A stretch of DNA of 64,000 nucleotides from the NCBI GenBank assembly GCA_965212085.1, contig OZ243042.1, positions 2,170,001 to 2,234,000 of the forward strand, written 5' to 3'. Under the pieces are notes generated by a model that made no database searches, had not been told where the DNA came from, and saw only the letters and a program-made list of their open reading frames with translations. This document shows, piece after piece, positions 11,029 through 18,605 of the stretch. The translations under genes and the position numbers were made by a program. Origin of the DNA: JAHRAW01 sp965212085 (lineage in GTDB: Bacteria > Pseudomonadota > Gammaproteobacteria > Arenicellales > Poriferihabitantaceae). Numbering within the stretch: position 1 is the stretch's first letter; each line of letters opens with the position of its first letter.

Positions 11029-11145
11029 TAGATCCGCCCAACCGGGCAAACCTGATACTATACGCGCCTTTGCCGCCCCCCGACAAACAAATTGAACCGC
11101 AGTTCCTCCCAGGCTTCCGCTTCTCGTGAGGCCATCCATCCGCCC

Positions 11146-12381
11146 ATGACCGGGCCGGAGCGAAGGGCGGTGGCGGCGCTGGCCGGGATCTTTGCGCTGC
11201 GCATGCTGGGCTTGTTCATGCTGCTGCCGGTGCTGGCTATTTACGCCGCGCGGCTGCCCGCCGCCACGCCGTTGCTGGTCGGCCTCGCCCTCGGCATCTA
11301 CGGACTCACCCAGGGCTTGTTGCAGATCCCGTTCGGCATGGCCTCGGACCGCTTCGGGCGCAAGCGGGTGATCACCGTGGGCCTGCTGGTGTTCGCGGCG
11401 GGTAGCGTGGTGGCGGCCCTCGCCGATTCCATGGCCGGGCTGATCATCGGCCGGGCGATTCAGGGCGGCGGCGCGGTCTCGGCGGCGGTGCTGGCACTGA
11501 CCGCCGACCTCACCGGCGAGGCGCAACGCACCAAGGCCATGGCCGCCATCGGCGTCAGCATCGGCGCGGTTTTCCTGCTGTCGCTGATGTTCGCGCCGCT
11601 GCTGCAAAGCGCCATCGGAGTGGCGGGGATTTTCTGGTTGAGCGCCGGGCTGGGGCTGGTGGCGGTGGCGGTTTTGTGGCGCGTGGTTCCCGATCCCGGC
11701 CCTGACCCCGGCTCCTTACCGTCCCGGCCTGAGGTTATCCCGTGGACGGCGCGCTTCGGCGGCATCCTCGCCGACCGCCAGCTGCTGCGCCTCAACTGCG
11801 GGGTTTTTTGCCTGCATCTGATGCTGACCGCGGTGTTCGTGACGCTACCGGCGTTGCTGCTGGCCAAGAGCGGACTGCCCCTCGCCGGCCACTGGAAACT
11901 GTACGCGCCGGTGCTGCTGCTGTCGGTGGCGGGCATGCTTCCCCTGGTGCTGCTCGGCTCCCGCAACCGCAGCGTGGGGCCGGCGTTCAACGGCGCGGTG
12001 GCATTGTTGCTGCCGGCCACCACGGCCATGGCCTGGGCCGCCGGTCAGGGAATCACGGCGCTACTGGCGGCGTTGTGGCTGTTCTTCGTGGCCTTCAACG
12101 CCCTTGAGGCGATGCTGCCGTCGCTGGTGTCGCGCATCGCCCCGGCCACCGGCAAAGGCGCCGCCATCGGCGTGTACAACACCTTCCAGTTTCTCGGCAT
12201 GTTCGCCGGCGGCCTGATCGCCGGCTGGCTCAGCGGCCGCTTTGGCGCGCACAGCGTGTACTGGTTCTGCGCACTGGCGGCGGGCCTGTGGCTGGCGGGG
12301 GCGGTGACCGCGCCGAAATTCCGGCTGGGCGGCGGTGGCGGTGAAGTTTTTGCCTTTGATGGGAATTCGGGGTCGCGTTGA
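11146..12381 (+). CDS. MFS transporter (YajR-like DHA1 family)
   Basis: Inner-membrane major facilitator protein with about 12 hydrophobic segments. The loop after TM2 reads GMASDRFGRKRVI, the classical MFS motif A. ATG 11146 gives 411 residues starting MTGPERRAVAALAGIFALR; a TTG at 11092 in the same frame is an alternative. The position between divergent uvrA and ssb fits the YajR-like gene found there in many Gammaproteobacteria. The C-terminal cytoplasmic YAM domain of E. coli YajR seems absent, because the protein ends shortly after TM12. The substrate is unknown; drug or sugar efflux is possible. Confidence 0.85.
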   Translation: MTGPERRAVAALAGIFALRMLGLFMLLPVLAIYAARLPAATPLLVGLALGIYGLTQGLLQIPFGMASDRFGRKRVITVGLLVFAAGSVVAALADSMAGLIIGRAIQGGGAVSAAVLALTADLTGEAQRTKAMAAIGVSIGAVFLLSLMFAPLLQSAIGVAGIFWLSAGLGLVAVAVLWRVVPDPGPDPGSLPSRPEVIPWTARFGGILADRQLLRLNCGVFCLHLMLTAVFVTLPALLLAKSGLPLAGHWKLYAPVLLLSVAGMLPLVLLGSRNRSVGPAFNGAVALLLPATTAMAWAAGQGITALLAALWLFFVAFNALEAMLPSLVSRIAPATGKGAAIGVYNTFQFLGMFAGGLIAGWLSGRFGAHSVYWFCALAAGLWLAGAVTAPKFRLGGGGGEVFAFDGNSGSR

Positions 12382-12392
12382 AGCGGAGGGTT

Positions 12393-12401
12393 TGCTAGAA
12401 T
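12393..12401 (+). promoter_or_regulatory. Extended -10 upstream of ssb
   Basis: TGCTAGAAT (12393-12401) matches an extended -10 (TGnTATAAT). It lies about 45 bases before the ssb start, inside the gap after the MFS gene. There is no clear -35, as is common for extended -10 promoters. Confidence 0.4.
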
Positions 12402-12446
12402 GGGGGTCTCAATGGACAATTCAATCTCAAAACGAGGAGGTTAATC

Positions 12447-12914
12447 ATGGCAAGGGGCATCAACAAAGTAATCCTGATTGGAAATCTGGGGCAGGATCCG
12501 GAGGTTCGCTATACCCAGGGCGGATCAGCGGTCGCCAACGTATCCATTGCGACCAGCGAGTCCTGGAAGGATAAAAATACCGGCGAGCAGCAGGAGCACA
12601 CCGAATGGCATCGGGTGGTGTTCTTCACCCGCCTCGCCGAGATCGTCGGCGAATACCTGAAAAAAGGCTCAAAGGTTTACGTCGAAGGGCGCTTGCAGAC
12701 TCGCAAGTGGCAGGACAAGAGTGGGCAGGATCGCTACTCCACCGAAGTGGTCGCCCGTGAAATGCAGATGCTGGACAGTCGTGGCGGCGGCGGTTCATCA
12801 GGAGATTTTGATCAATCCAGACCACCCGCGTCCCAGGGTTCGGGCGGCGGCGGTGCAGGTGGTGGTTCAAGCCCCCCGCCGGCGGAAGATTTCGATGACG
12901 ACATTCCGTTCTGA
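12447..12914 (+). CDS. ssb: Single-stranded DNA-binding protein
   Basis: Coats ssDNA during replication, repair and recombination and recruits partners through its tail. The 155-residue protein has the OB fold MARGINKVILIGNLGQDPEVR through HTEWHRVVFF and KVYVEGRLQTRKWQ (residues 1 to about 110). A Gly/Ser/Pro-rich linker follows, then the conserved acidic tip DFDDDIPF. A strong RBS, GAGGAGG, lies 7 bases before the ATG. Placement beside uvrA, two genes of DNA repair, is common in Gammaproteobacteria. Confidence 0.97.
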   Translation: MARGINKVILIGNLGQDPEVRYTQGGSAVANVSIATSESWKDKNTGEQQEHTEWHRVVFFTRLAEIVGEYLKKGSKVYVEGRLQTRKWQDKSGQDRYSTEVVAREMQMLDSRGGGGSSGDFDQSRPPASQGSGGGGAGGGSSPPPAEDFDDDIPF

Positions 12915-12935
12915 TTTCCGTCCGTACGGAGATTT

Positions 12936-13634
12936 TTGCCCTGCCCGGTGACCGGCAAAGCGGTGAGCAAAACGGCCGGTAAAGCGGAACAACTGCGCGC
13001 GCGATATTCCGCCGACGGGCTTGCCCGGCGGGACGCGGACCCGGACCCGCTGGCGCAGTTCGGGCGCTGGCTTGAACAGGCCGCTGAGGCCGGTATCGTG
13101 GAGCCCAACGCGATGCTGCTGGCGAGCGTCTCGGCGTCCTCCGCGCTCTGTGCGCCCTCCCAGCGCAGCGTACTGATGAAGGGCTTCGATGAAAACGGCT
13201 TCGTGTTCTTCACCAACCACGGCAGCCGCAAGGCCCGGCAGATGCGGGAAAACGACGCCGTGTCCGCGGTGTTCCCGTGGTATGCGTTGCACCGCCAGGT
13301 GATCATCGAAGGCCATGTCCGGCGCATTGACGCCGGCCAGTCCGGGGCATATTTCCATTCCCGCCCCCGCCAGGCCCAACTGGGCGCGTGGGCCTCCCGG
13401 CAGAGCGAAACGCTGGTCTCGCGGCGGGTGCTCGAAGAGCAGATGGCGCGAATCACCGAGCGGTTTGGCGACCGGGAAGTGCCGCTGCCGGAGTTCTGGG
13501 GCGGCTACCGCATCCGCCCCCACCGCATCGAGTTCTGGCAGGGCCGAACCCACCGCCTCCACGACCGCATACTCTACACCCGCCACGCCACCCGCGACGG
13601 TACCCCCTGGGAAATCAGCCGCCTGTTTCCCTGA
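12936..13634 (+). CDS. pdxH: Pyridoxamine 5'-phosphate oxidase
   Basis: FMN enzyme that makes pyridoxal 5'-phosphate from PNP/PMP with O2. Recognisable blocks are GFDENGFVFFTNHGSRKARQ (FMN binding), HRQVIIEGHVRRI, SRPRQAQLGAWASRQSE and the C-terminal WGGYRIRPHRIEFWQG with RLHDR. The C-terminal arginine- and histidine-rich motif is the substrate site. No ATG fits: a TTG at 12936 with GGAG close upstream, or GTGs at 12948 and 12963, are the candidate starts. The many PLP-dependent aminotransferases in this window give a clear use for the cofactor. Confidence 0.92.
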   Translation: MPCPVTGKAVSKTAGKAEQLRARYSADGLARRDADPDPLAQFGRWLEQAAEAGIVEPNAMLLASVSASSALCAPSQRSVLMKGFDENGFVFFTNHGSRKARQMRENDAVSAVFPWYALHRQVIIEGHVRRIDAGQSGAYFHSRPRQAQLGAWASRQSETLVSRRVLEEQMARITERFGDREVPLPEFWGGYRIRPHRIEFWQGRTHRLHDRILYTRHATRDGTPWEISRLFP

Positions 13635-13733
13635 CCGGGGGTGGATGCCCGCCCGCGATCTTGTGCCCGCGCGCGGCTTGTTATACCCTTTGCGCCCGGA
13701 CCATGGAGCGGTCGGAAAATCGCCTCAATAACC

Positions 13734-13824
13734 GGAGAGGTGGCCGAGTGGTTGAAGGCGCACGCCTGGAAAGTGTGTATACGTTAATCGCGTATCGAGG
13801 GTTCGAATCCCTCTCTCTCCGCCA
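13734..13824 (+). tRNA. tRNA-Ser (anticodon GGA)
   Basis: A 91-base gene with encoded CCA. The acceptor stem GGAGAGG pairs with TCTCTCC (one G-U). The anticodon stem CACGC/GTGTG holds loop CTGGAAA with anticodon GGA (codons UCC/UCU). A long variable arm, TATACGTTAATCGCGTA, marks a class II tRNA, and the T arm is GAGGG-TTCGAAT-CCCTC. Just downstream the base composition falls and the minus-strand ABC transporter begins. Confidence 0.97.
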
Positions 13825-13906
13825 CTATTTTTAGAAAGATGCCCCCCGCTCCAACGCCGTATTCGTGAAAGCCTGGAAATTTCAAAAAGTTGTAGCGAGT
13901 GATCCG

Positions 13907-14662
13907 TTACTGCCCAAGAATCTGACCCAAAAACAGCCTGGCGCGCTCGCTCCGGGGGTTATTGAAAAAAGTTTCCGGGGCGGCAACTTCTACAATTTCT
14001 CCGTTATCCATAAATATTACCTGATCGGCAACTTTCCGCGCAAAATCCATTTCATGGGTGACGCATATCATGGTCATGCCTTCCCCGGCGAGATTTATCA
14101 TTACGTCCAGCACACCCGCAATCATTTCCGGGTCGAGCGCGGATGTTGGTTCATCAAACAACATAACTTTGGGTTTCATGCAAAGCGCTCTGGCAATAGC
14201 CGCGCGTTGTTGTTGGCCGCCGGATAATTGAGCCGGATACTTGTTGGCCTGTTCACTGATTTGGACTTGTTCCAGAAAATGCTTTGCGATCTCGCTGGCC
14301 TCGCTCTTTGATGCACCACGGTTTCGGACCGGCCCCAGTCTCAGGTTGTCCATAATAGTCATGTGCGGGAACAAGTCAAAACTCTGAAATACCATGCCCA
14401 CGTTACGCCGGATATCTTCGATGTTTTTCATATCGGGCGTGACTTCCCTGCCTTCAATCCTGATGGTGCCGGCCTGATGCGCTTCAAGCTGGTTAATGCA
14501 ACGAATCATCGTGGATTTTCCGGAACCGGAGGGCCCGCATACAACGATTTTTTGGCCCGCTGAAACGTTCAGATTGATGTTATGCAGCGCGCTGAATTCA
14601 CCGTACCATTTACAGAGGCCGGTAATTTCAACGAGCGGCGCGCTATTGGCGAGAGTAGGCAT
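13907..14662 (-). CDS. Polar amino acid ABC transporter, ATP-binding protein
   Basis: GlnQ/AapP-type ATPase that powers uptake through the two permeases upstream. It has Walker A GPSGSGKSTMIRCIN, signature LSGGQQQRAAIARAL, and Walker B VMLFDEPTSALDPE; the switch histidine follows in CVTHEMDFA. The 251-residue length is normal. It is the last gene of a four-gene minus-strand operon and lies 14 bases after the second permease gene. Convergent with tRNA-Ser; no terminator hairpin was seen between them. Confidence 0.93.
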   Translation of the reverse strand: MPTLANSAPLVEITGLCKWYGEFSALHNINLNVSAGQKIVVCGPSGSGKSTMIRCINQLEAHQAGTIRIEGREVTPDMKNIEDIRRNVGMVFQSFDLFPHMTIMDNLRLGPVRNRGASKSEASEIAKHFLEQVQISEQANKYPAQLSGGQQQRAAIARALCMKPKVMLFDEPTSALDPEMIAGVLDVMINLAGEGMTMICVTHEMDFARKVADQVIFMDNGEIVEVAAPETFFNNPRSERARLFLGQILGQ

Positions 14663-14676
14663 GCCTGTGCGCAGAA

Positions 14677-15624
14677 TTATCGGTGACTGCGTTTGGCGCG
14701 CTTTTCAAGATAAGAAAATAGCACGGCAAAGCTGTAACAAAGCACGAAGTATATGAAACCCACCAAGATCCATGTTTCAAATACTTTGGTGGTTGTCGCT
14801 GCGACCTCATTGGCATAAAACGTAAGTTCTTGTATGGATATAAGGGATACGATGGATGAGTCCTTAATCAAGGTTATGAATTGACCGGCAAGCGGTGGAA
14901 GGGTTTTTCTGATGGCTTGTGGAATAACGATATCCCGCAATACATTAAAATGAGAAAGGCCGATGGCTTTAGCGGACTCCCATTGGCCCCGGGGGACGGA
15001 CTGAATACCGGCGCGCACAATTTCAGTGATATAAGCGCCTTCAAACAGCGAAAGGCAGATCATGCCCGCAAGAAAATTGGATAACAGCTCCGGCTCTCCA
15101 AACAAGAAAGAGAAGATTGCGCTGGATGTCCACGAGTCGTCCGTATTGACATCTTCCAGACCCATTGCCGAAAATATTTGGCTGGAAACGAAGAAGTAAA
15201 AAATGAAAATGAAAACGACCGGGGGTATATTGCGGATCAGTTCAACGTAGCACCTGCTGATAATTCGAAGAGCAAGGTTTTGAGTTGTTCGGCAATACCC
15301 CATCATGATGCCGATTATCGTGGCAAAAAGTGTTGCCCATACAGCCAGGCGCAACGTGGTCGCAAGCCCTTGAAGTATGAGATTCGGCAACCAGGAATCC
15401 GTAACTTCATCAAAGCGGATCACGAATCCAAACACCCGCCCCCAGTCCCAGTGATAGACCAGCACGTCATTAACGCGGTAGATGGCGTACGCGATAAAAA
15501 CCACCACTACGGCAAAAAACAGGTAGTCTATTAAACGCAGGGATCGTTTGGGGGGAGGGGGCGGTAGCAGTATTTGTGAAGTGTTCTCCACGTTCAGTTC
15601 CCCAGTAACAACAGGCGCCGGCAC
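14677..15624 (-). CDS. Polar amino acid ABC transporter permease (AapM/HisM type)
   Basis: 315-residue membrane subunit. A proline-rich cytoplasmic start (LLPPPPPKRSL) is followed by about six membrane helices. The HisMQ-family EAA loop is visible as SAKAIGLSHFNVLRDIVIPQAIRKTLPPLAGQ. The long segment between the first helix and the core (DDVLVYHWDWGRVFGF) resembles the enlarged permeases of general amino acid transporters. It lies 54 bases after the binding-protein gene in the transcript. Confidence 0.88.
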   Translation of the reverse strand: MPAPVVTGELNVENTSQILLPPPPPKRSLRLIDYLFFAVVVVFIAYAIYRVNDVLVYHWDWGRVFGFVIRFDEVTDSWLPNLILQGLATTLRLAVWATLFATIIGIMMGYCRTTQNLALRIISRCYVELIRNIPPVVFIFIFYFFVSSQIFSAMGLEDVNTDDSWTSSAIFSFLFGEPELLSNFLAGMICLSLFEGAYITEIVRAGIQSVPRGQWESAKAIGLSHFNVLRDIVIPQAIRKTLPPLAGQFITLIKDSSIVSLISIQELTFYANEVAATTTKVFETWILVGFIYFVLCYSFAVLFSYLEKRAKRSHR

Positions 15625-15678
15625 AATGAGTCCATATACCGGCGCCCGAAAATGTGCATCCGAACGGAAGGCTGCGTA

Positions 15679-16512
15679 TTATTGGTTTGGCGCAACCAAG
15701 TCCTTCCAGGCGGACTGGTTTTTGAACCAGTAGTCATGCCGTTCACTCAGCCAGCCACTGCTTTTATTGACCCTGATCCAGTTGCTGAAAAAATTCAACG
15801 AATCCGGGTCTCCTTTTCGCAGCGCAAAAGCCTCGTCTCCTTTGGTTAAATTTTCGTCGCCAAATGGCATGAAAACCTTTTCAGGATATGCTTCCGACCA
15901 AAAGAGGGGTTTGGGAGCGCTGGAAATCATCGCATGGGCATTGCCGTTCACAACTTCCTGAAAAGCTTGTGCATCATCATCAAAACGGCGAACCGAAGCC
16001 TTTGGAAATATGTCCTGAGCCGCTTTGCACGGTGTTGCGCCACGACGGCAGGTGATAGTTACACCGGATGAATTGAAATCCTGCCTGGATGTAAATTCGC
16101 CGGCCAGCTGTTTATTGGCGGCTAACTGTTGGCCTGAGTGTGCATATGGAATGGTAAAGTTGGCGGTGAGGTTTCGTTGAGGGGTGATTGACATGCCGCC
16201 AATAATGACATCAAATTTCTTTGCAATCAGCGCGGGAATGATCCCACTCCAGGCGGTTGGAACAAATCGTATTTTAACCCCCATATCCTCGGCAACCTTT
16301 GTTGCGACATCAATTTCAAAGCCGATCAGTTCTCCGGTTTGGTCGCGCATTGCCCACGGGACAAAGGTTGACATGCCCACGCGTAGTTCTCCGCGTTTTA
16401 GAATCTCTTCCAGCAATCCATCAGCCAGTGCAAAATTGCTGCCAATGCCTAAACTGGCAAACACTAACGTAACGCTTAGAAGGAACGTTCTGAATTTCGG
16501 TAAAGTTTTCAT
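15679..16512 (-). CDS. Periplasmic amino acid-binding protein (SBP_bac_3)
   Basis: 277-residue extracytoplasmic receptor. The signal peptide is MKTLPKFRTFLLSVTLVFAS..FALA. The mature start GLLEEILKRGELRVGMSTFVPWAMRDQTGELIGFEIDVA is the family-3 ligand-binding core. KKFDVIIGGMSITPQR is the next conserved element. A Cys pair (TCRRGATPC) in the second lobe is probably a disulfide. The gene sits between the two permease genes, which is unusual, since receptor genes are mostly first or last in such operons. Ligand unknown; a polar or basic amino acid is likely. Confidence 0.88.
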   Translation of the reverse strand: MKTLPKFRTFLLSVTLVFASLGIGSNFALADGLLEEILKRGELRVGMSTFVPWAMRDQTGELIGFEIDVATKVAEDMGVKIRFVPTAWSGIIPALIAKKFDVIIGGMSITPQRNLTANFTIPYAHSGQQLAANKQLAGEFTSRQDFNSSGVTITCRRGATPCKAAQDIFPKASVRRFDDDAQAFQEVVNGNAHAMISSAPKPLFWSEAYPEKVFMPFGDENLTKGDEAFALRKGDPDSLNFFSNWIRVNKSSGWLSERHDYWFKNQSAWKDLVAPNQ

Positions 16513-16530
16513 GAGGTGTCTCCGATGGTG

Positions 16531-17400
16531 TTAATGGTGATGGTTATTACGATTCAATTTTTGTTCAAATAAACTCACCGTCACTGACAATGAGATCGTA
16601 AGAACAAGATAAATACCCGCAACGATAAACCAAATCTCAAATGCCATAAAGGTGTCTGAAATCAGATTCAGGCCCGTTGTAGTGAGTTCGGTTACTGCAA
16701 TAACGCTGACGATGGCAGAGTGCTTGATAAGCGAAATTAAAAGCCCGGTCAACGGCGGAAGAATAAGGGGTAAAGATTGTGGAATGATGACGTGCCGAAA
16801 CTTGTTGATTGTCGACAGGCCAAGCGAGTCACTCGCCTCGTATTGCTTTTTGTCTACGGCTTGAATCCCGCCCCGGATAATTTCTGATGCAAAAGAACCC
16901 TCAAAAAATGCCAGGCACAATACGCCCGACCAGAAGCGGTCTATTCCAAAAATGGGCGCCAGGACGAAATAGAAAAGAAATAGCTGAACAAGAAGCGGAG
17001 TGTTGCGAATGACTTCAAGATACCAGGTTGCGATTAGCTCCCCCGAGATAGAGTTGGACAGACGAGCGAATGCGGTAACAATTCCAATAAGTATCGCAAG
17101 AACGCCGCTGATTATCGCGAGGTTAAGGGTTTGAATGAGGCCCCACACCAGCGGCCCCCAGATAACCTCACCGTCAACGACCCGGTAAAAAAACTGTGGC
17201 ACCCGGTACCATTGCCAGTTGTAGTCCATGGCCAAAGCGCCACGCCAGATAAGCCATCCCAGTATAAAAAAGACAAGGGCGACTTGAGCGATATTCCAGC
17301 CCACCCGAAGCACGGTTTCTGCGGCAAGGCTCTCGGGTGGCCTGCGCCGGTCCGCGTGGTTGCTTCGTGCGGCTAGAGGCGTTTTGATACTATTGCCCAT
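16531..17400 (-). CDS. Polar amino acid ABC transporter permease (AapQ/HisQ type)
   Basis: 289-residue membrane subunit and first gene of the operon. An N-terminal cytoplasmic stretch (NHADRRRPPESLAAE) precedes about six helices. The EAA loop reads EASDSLGLSTINKFRHVIIPQSLPLILPPLTGL. TWYLEVIRNTPLLVQLFLFY is the HisMQ signature helix. It would pair with the second permease as a heterodimer. A good promoter (17473-17501, minus) lies about 70 bases upstream. Confidence 0.88.
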   Translation of the reverse strand: MGNSIKTPLAARSNHADRRRPPESLAAETVLRVGWNIAQVALVFFILGWLIWRGALAMDYNWQWYRVPQFFYRVVDGEVIWGPLVWGLIQTLNLAIISGVLAILIGIVTAFARLSNSISGELIATWYLEVIRNTPLLVQLFLFYFVLAPIFGIDRFWSGVLCLAFFEGSFASEIIRGGIQAVDKKQYEASDSLGLSTINKFRHVIIPQSLPLILPPLTGLLISLIKHSAIVSVIAVTELTTTGLNLISDTFMAFEIWFIVAGIYLVLTISLSVTVSLFEQKLNRNNHHH

Positions 17401-17472
17401 ATCTTCCCCTTGACGATATTAATTTTCGGCGTTGCGGGATTCTTCACGGTAGTCACCGGATTTGATACCACT

Positions 17473-17501
17473 ACAATATGCATCAAATATATCAATGTCA
17501 A
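17473..17501 (-). promoter_or_regulatory. Promoter of the amino-acid ABC operon
   Basis: On the minus strand TTGACA (17496-17501), a 17-base spacer and TATTGT (17473-17478). The surrounding 17401-17560 is AT-rich. GCATATTGT overlapping the -10 and a downstream TATCAAATCC recur in part upstream of soxB and of the HisC-like gene, which hints at a shared operator. Confidence 0.6.
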
Positions 17502-17669
17502 CACAATATCGCTGTTTAATTTACTAAATGTTATGCATAATATAACGGGGAGCCGGCATATCCACTATATTCCCTACAGATGGCCAACGACATTGCCTGT
17601 ACGTTGCCCGCCACAAACTGGGCGAGACGTTTTAGCGGCGCCTTGCCGTAGACGCGCCCGCGCCCAACC

Positions 17670-18344
17670 TCACCCATCGGGAAAATCCACCAGCGGATGG
17701 CGGTTGCGGGAGCGGGTGATGATACTCAATCCCCGCAAGTCGCCGGGCAGTTGCGCCGCCGCGTGTTCGGCTTGTTTGCGGGAATCAAACCCGGCGTACA
17801 CCGCCGCGCCGCTGCCGCTCAGCCGGGCGTTTCCATAGCGCCGCAATTGCGCCAGCGCGTCGGCCACTTGGGGATACAACAACGCGGTAACCGGCTCCAG
17901 GTCATTGCCGGTTTTGTCCGGGTCAAGGTCCCCCGGCGGCGGGGCCGGTGGCGGGGCGGTGCGCCGGAGTTGGGGATGGGAGAAAACCCGGGCGGTGGAG
18001 ACGTTGACCGGCGGCAGGCACACGCACAGCCATTGCTCGGCGGGGTCACAGGGCACCAGCACTTCGCCGATGCCGCTCGCCCGCGCTGCGCGCCCGTGCA
18101 CGAACACCGGCACGTCGGCGCCCAGTTGCAACCCCAAAGCGGCGAGGCGTTCGCGGGTCAGGCGCAGTTGCCACAGGTGATTGAGGGCCAGCAGGGTGGT
18201 GGCGGCGTTGGAGCTGCCGCCGCCCAGCCCGCTTCCGGGGGGGATAGTTTTGTGCAGGGTGATGGTGACGCCGCGCCCGGCGGCTTCGGGAACCACCGCC
18301 TGCAACAGGCGGGCGGCGCGAACGCAAAGGTCATCTTCGTGCAT
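17670..18344 (-). pseudogene. ispE: 5'-truncated 4-diphosphocytidyl-2-C-methyl-D-erythritol kinase
   Basis: The 224-residue frame matches the C-terminal three quarters of IspE, the GHMP kinase of the non-mevalonate isoprenoid pathway. MHEDDLCVRAARLLQ, the ATP-binding PPGSGLGGGSSNAATTL and NDLEPV and RLSGSGAAVYAGF are all present. The family is about 280-300 residues. The first ~80, including the conserved N-terminal substrate and ATP-site segment, are missing, and an in-frame TAG lies just before the first ATG. The upstream 260 bases show no trace of the lost part. An essential enzyme cannot work in this form, so an intact copy should exist elsewhere, or the break is an assembly or recombination scar. 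Confidence 0.75.
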
Positions 18345-18438
18345 CGGCTAAAAGAGCTTCTTCGTGCTGCTAGATTTTGATCAGCCAATACGCTTTCTTC
18401 GAAAGGCTTCGGCCATATACGGTAAACTGACGCATGGG

Positions 18439-18476
18439 GGGGGATCCTCTTGTTTGGTTGCAGGAATGGATCCCCC
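18439..18476. other. Hairpin GGGGGATCC/GGATCCCCC in the ispE-dehydrogenase gap
   Basis: Perfect 9-bp arms at 18439-18447 and 18468-18476 with a 20-base loop, followed on the plus strand by TCTTTT. It resembles a terminator in the plus direction, but no plus-strand gene precedes it. It starts in a run of eight G (18436-18443). The gap 18345-18605 otherwise holds only a possible 21-codon frame (18370-18435, minus) with an AGAGGA sequence about 10 bases upstream; I do not call it a gene. Confidence 0.5.
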
Positions 18477-18605
18477 TCTTTTACCTCATATTCGTCTCAT
18501 TTGTGGTTGAGACATACCAGGATAATGTTGGTGGTCTGCTGTTTTTGGCAAAACCGGGTTGCGTGGAAGGAGAGGTTGAATCAGGGCGGCAAAAAGGGCG
18601 TCGGG

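Noticed and set aside
11029..11091. Possible LexA/SOS box upstream of uvrA
   Set aside because: No CTGT-N8-ACAG sequence was found in the uvrA-MFS gap.
11029..11607. N-terminal extension of the uvrA frame (about 190 codons)
   Set aside because: It is antisense to the start of the MFS gene, low in family-like sequence (Gln/Arg/His-rich), and UvrA begins properly at MGTVINQN.
18370..18435. 21-codon minus-strand frame MRQFTVYGRSLSKKAYWLIKI
   Set aside because: An RBS-like AGAGGA is present, but the length is too short and there is no known match; it may be part of a rearrangement scar beside truncated ispE.
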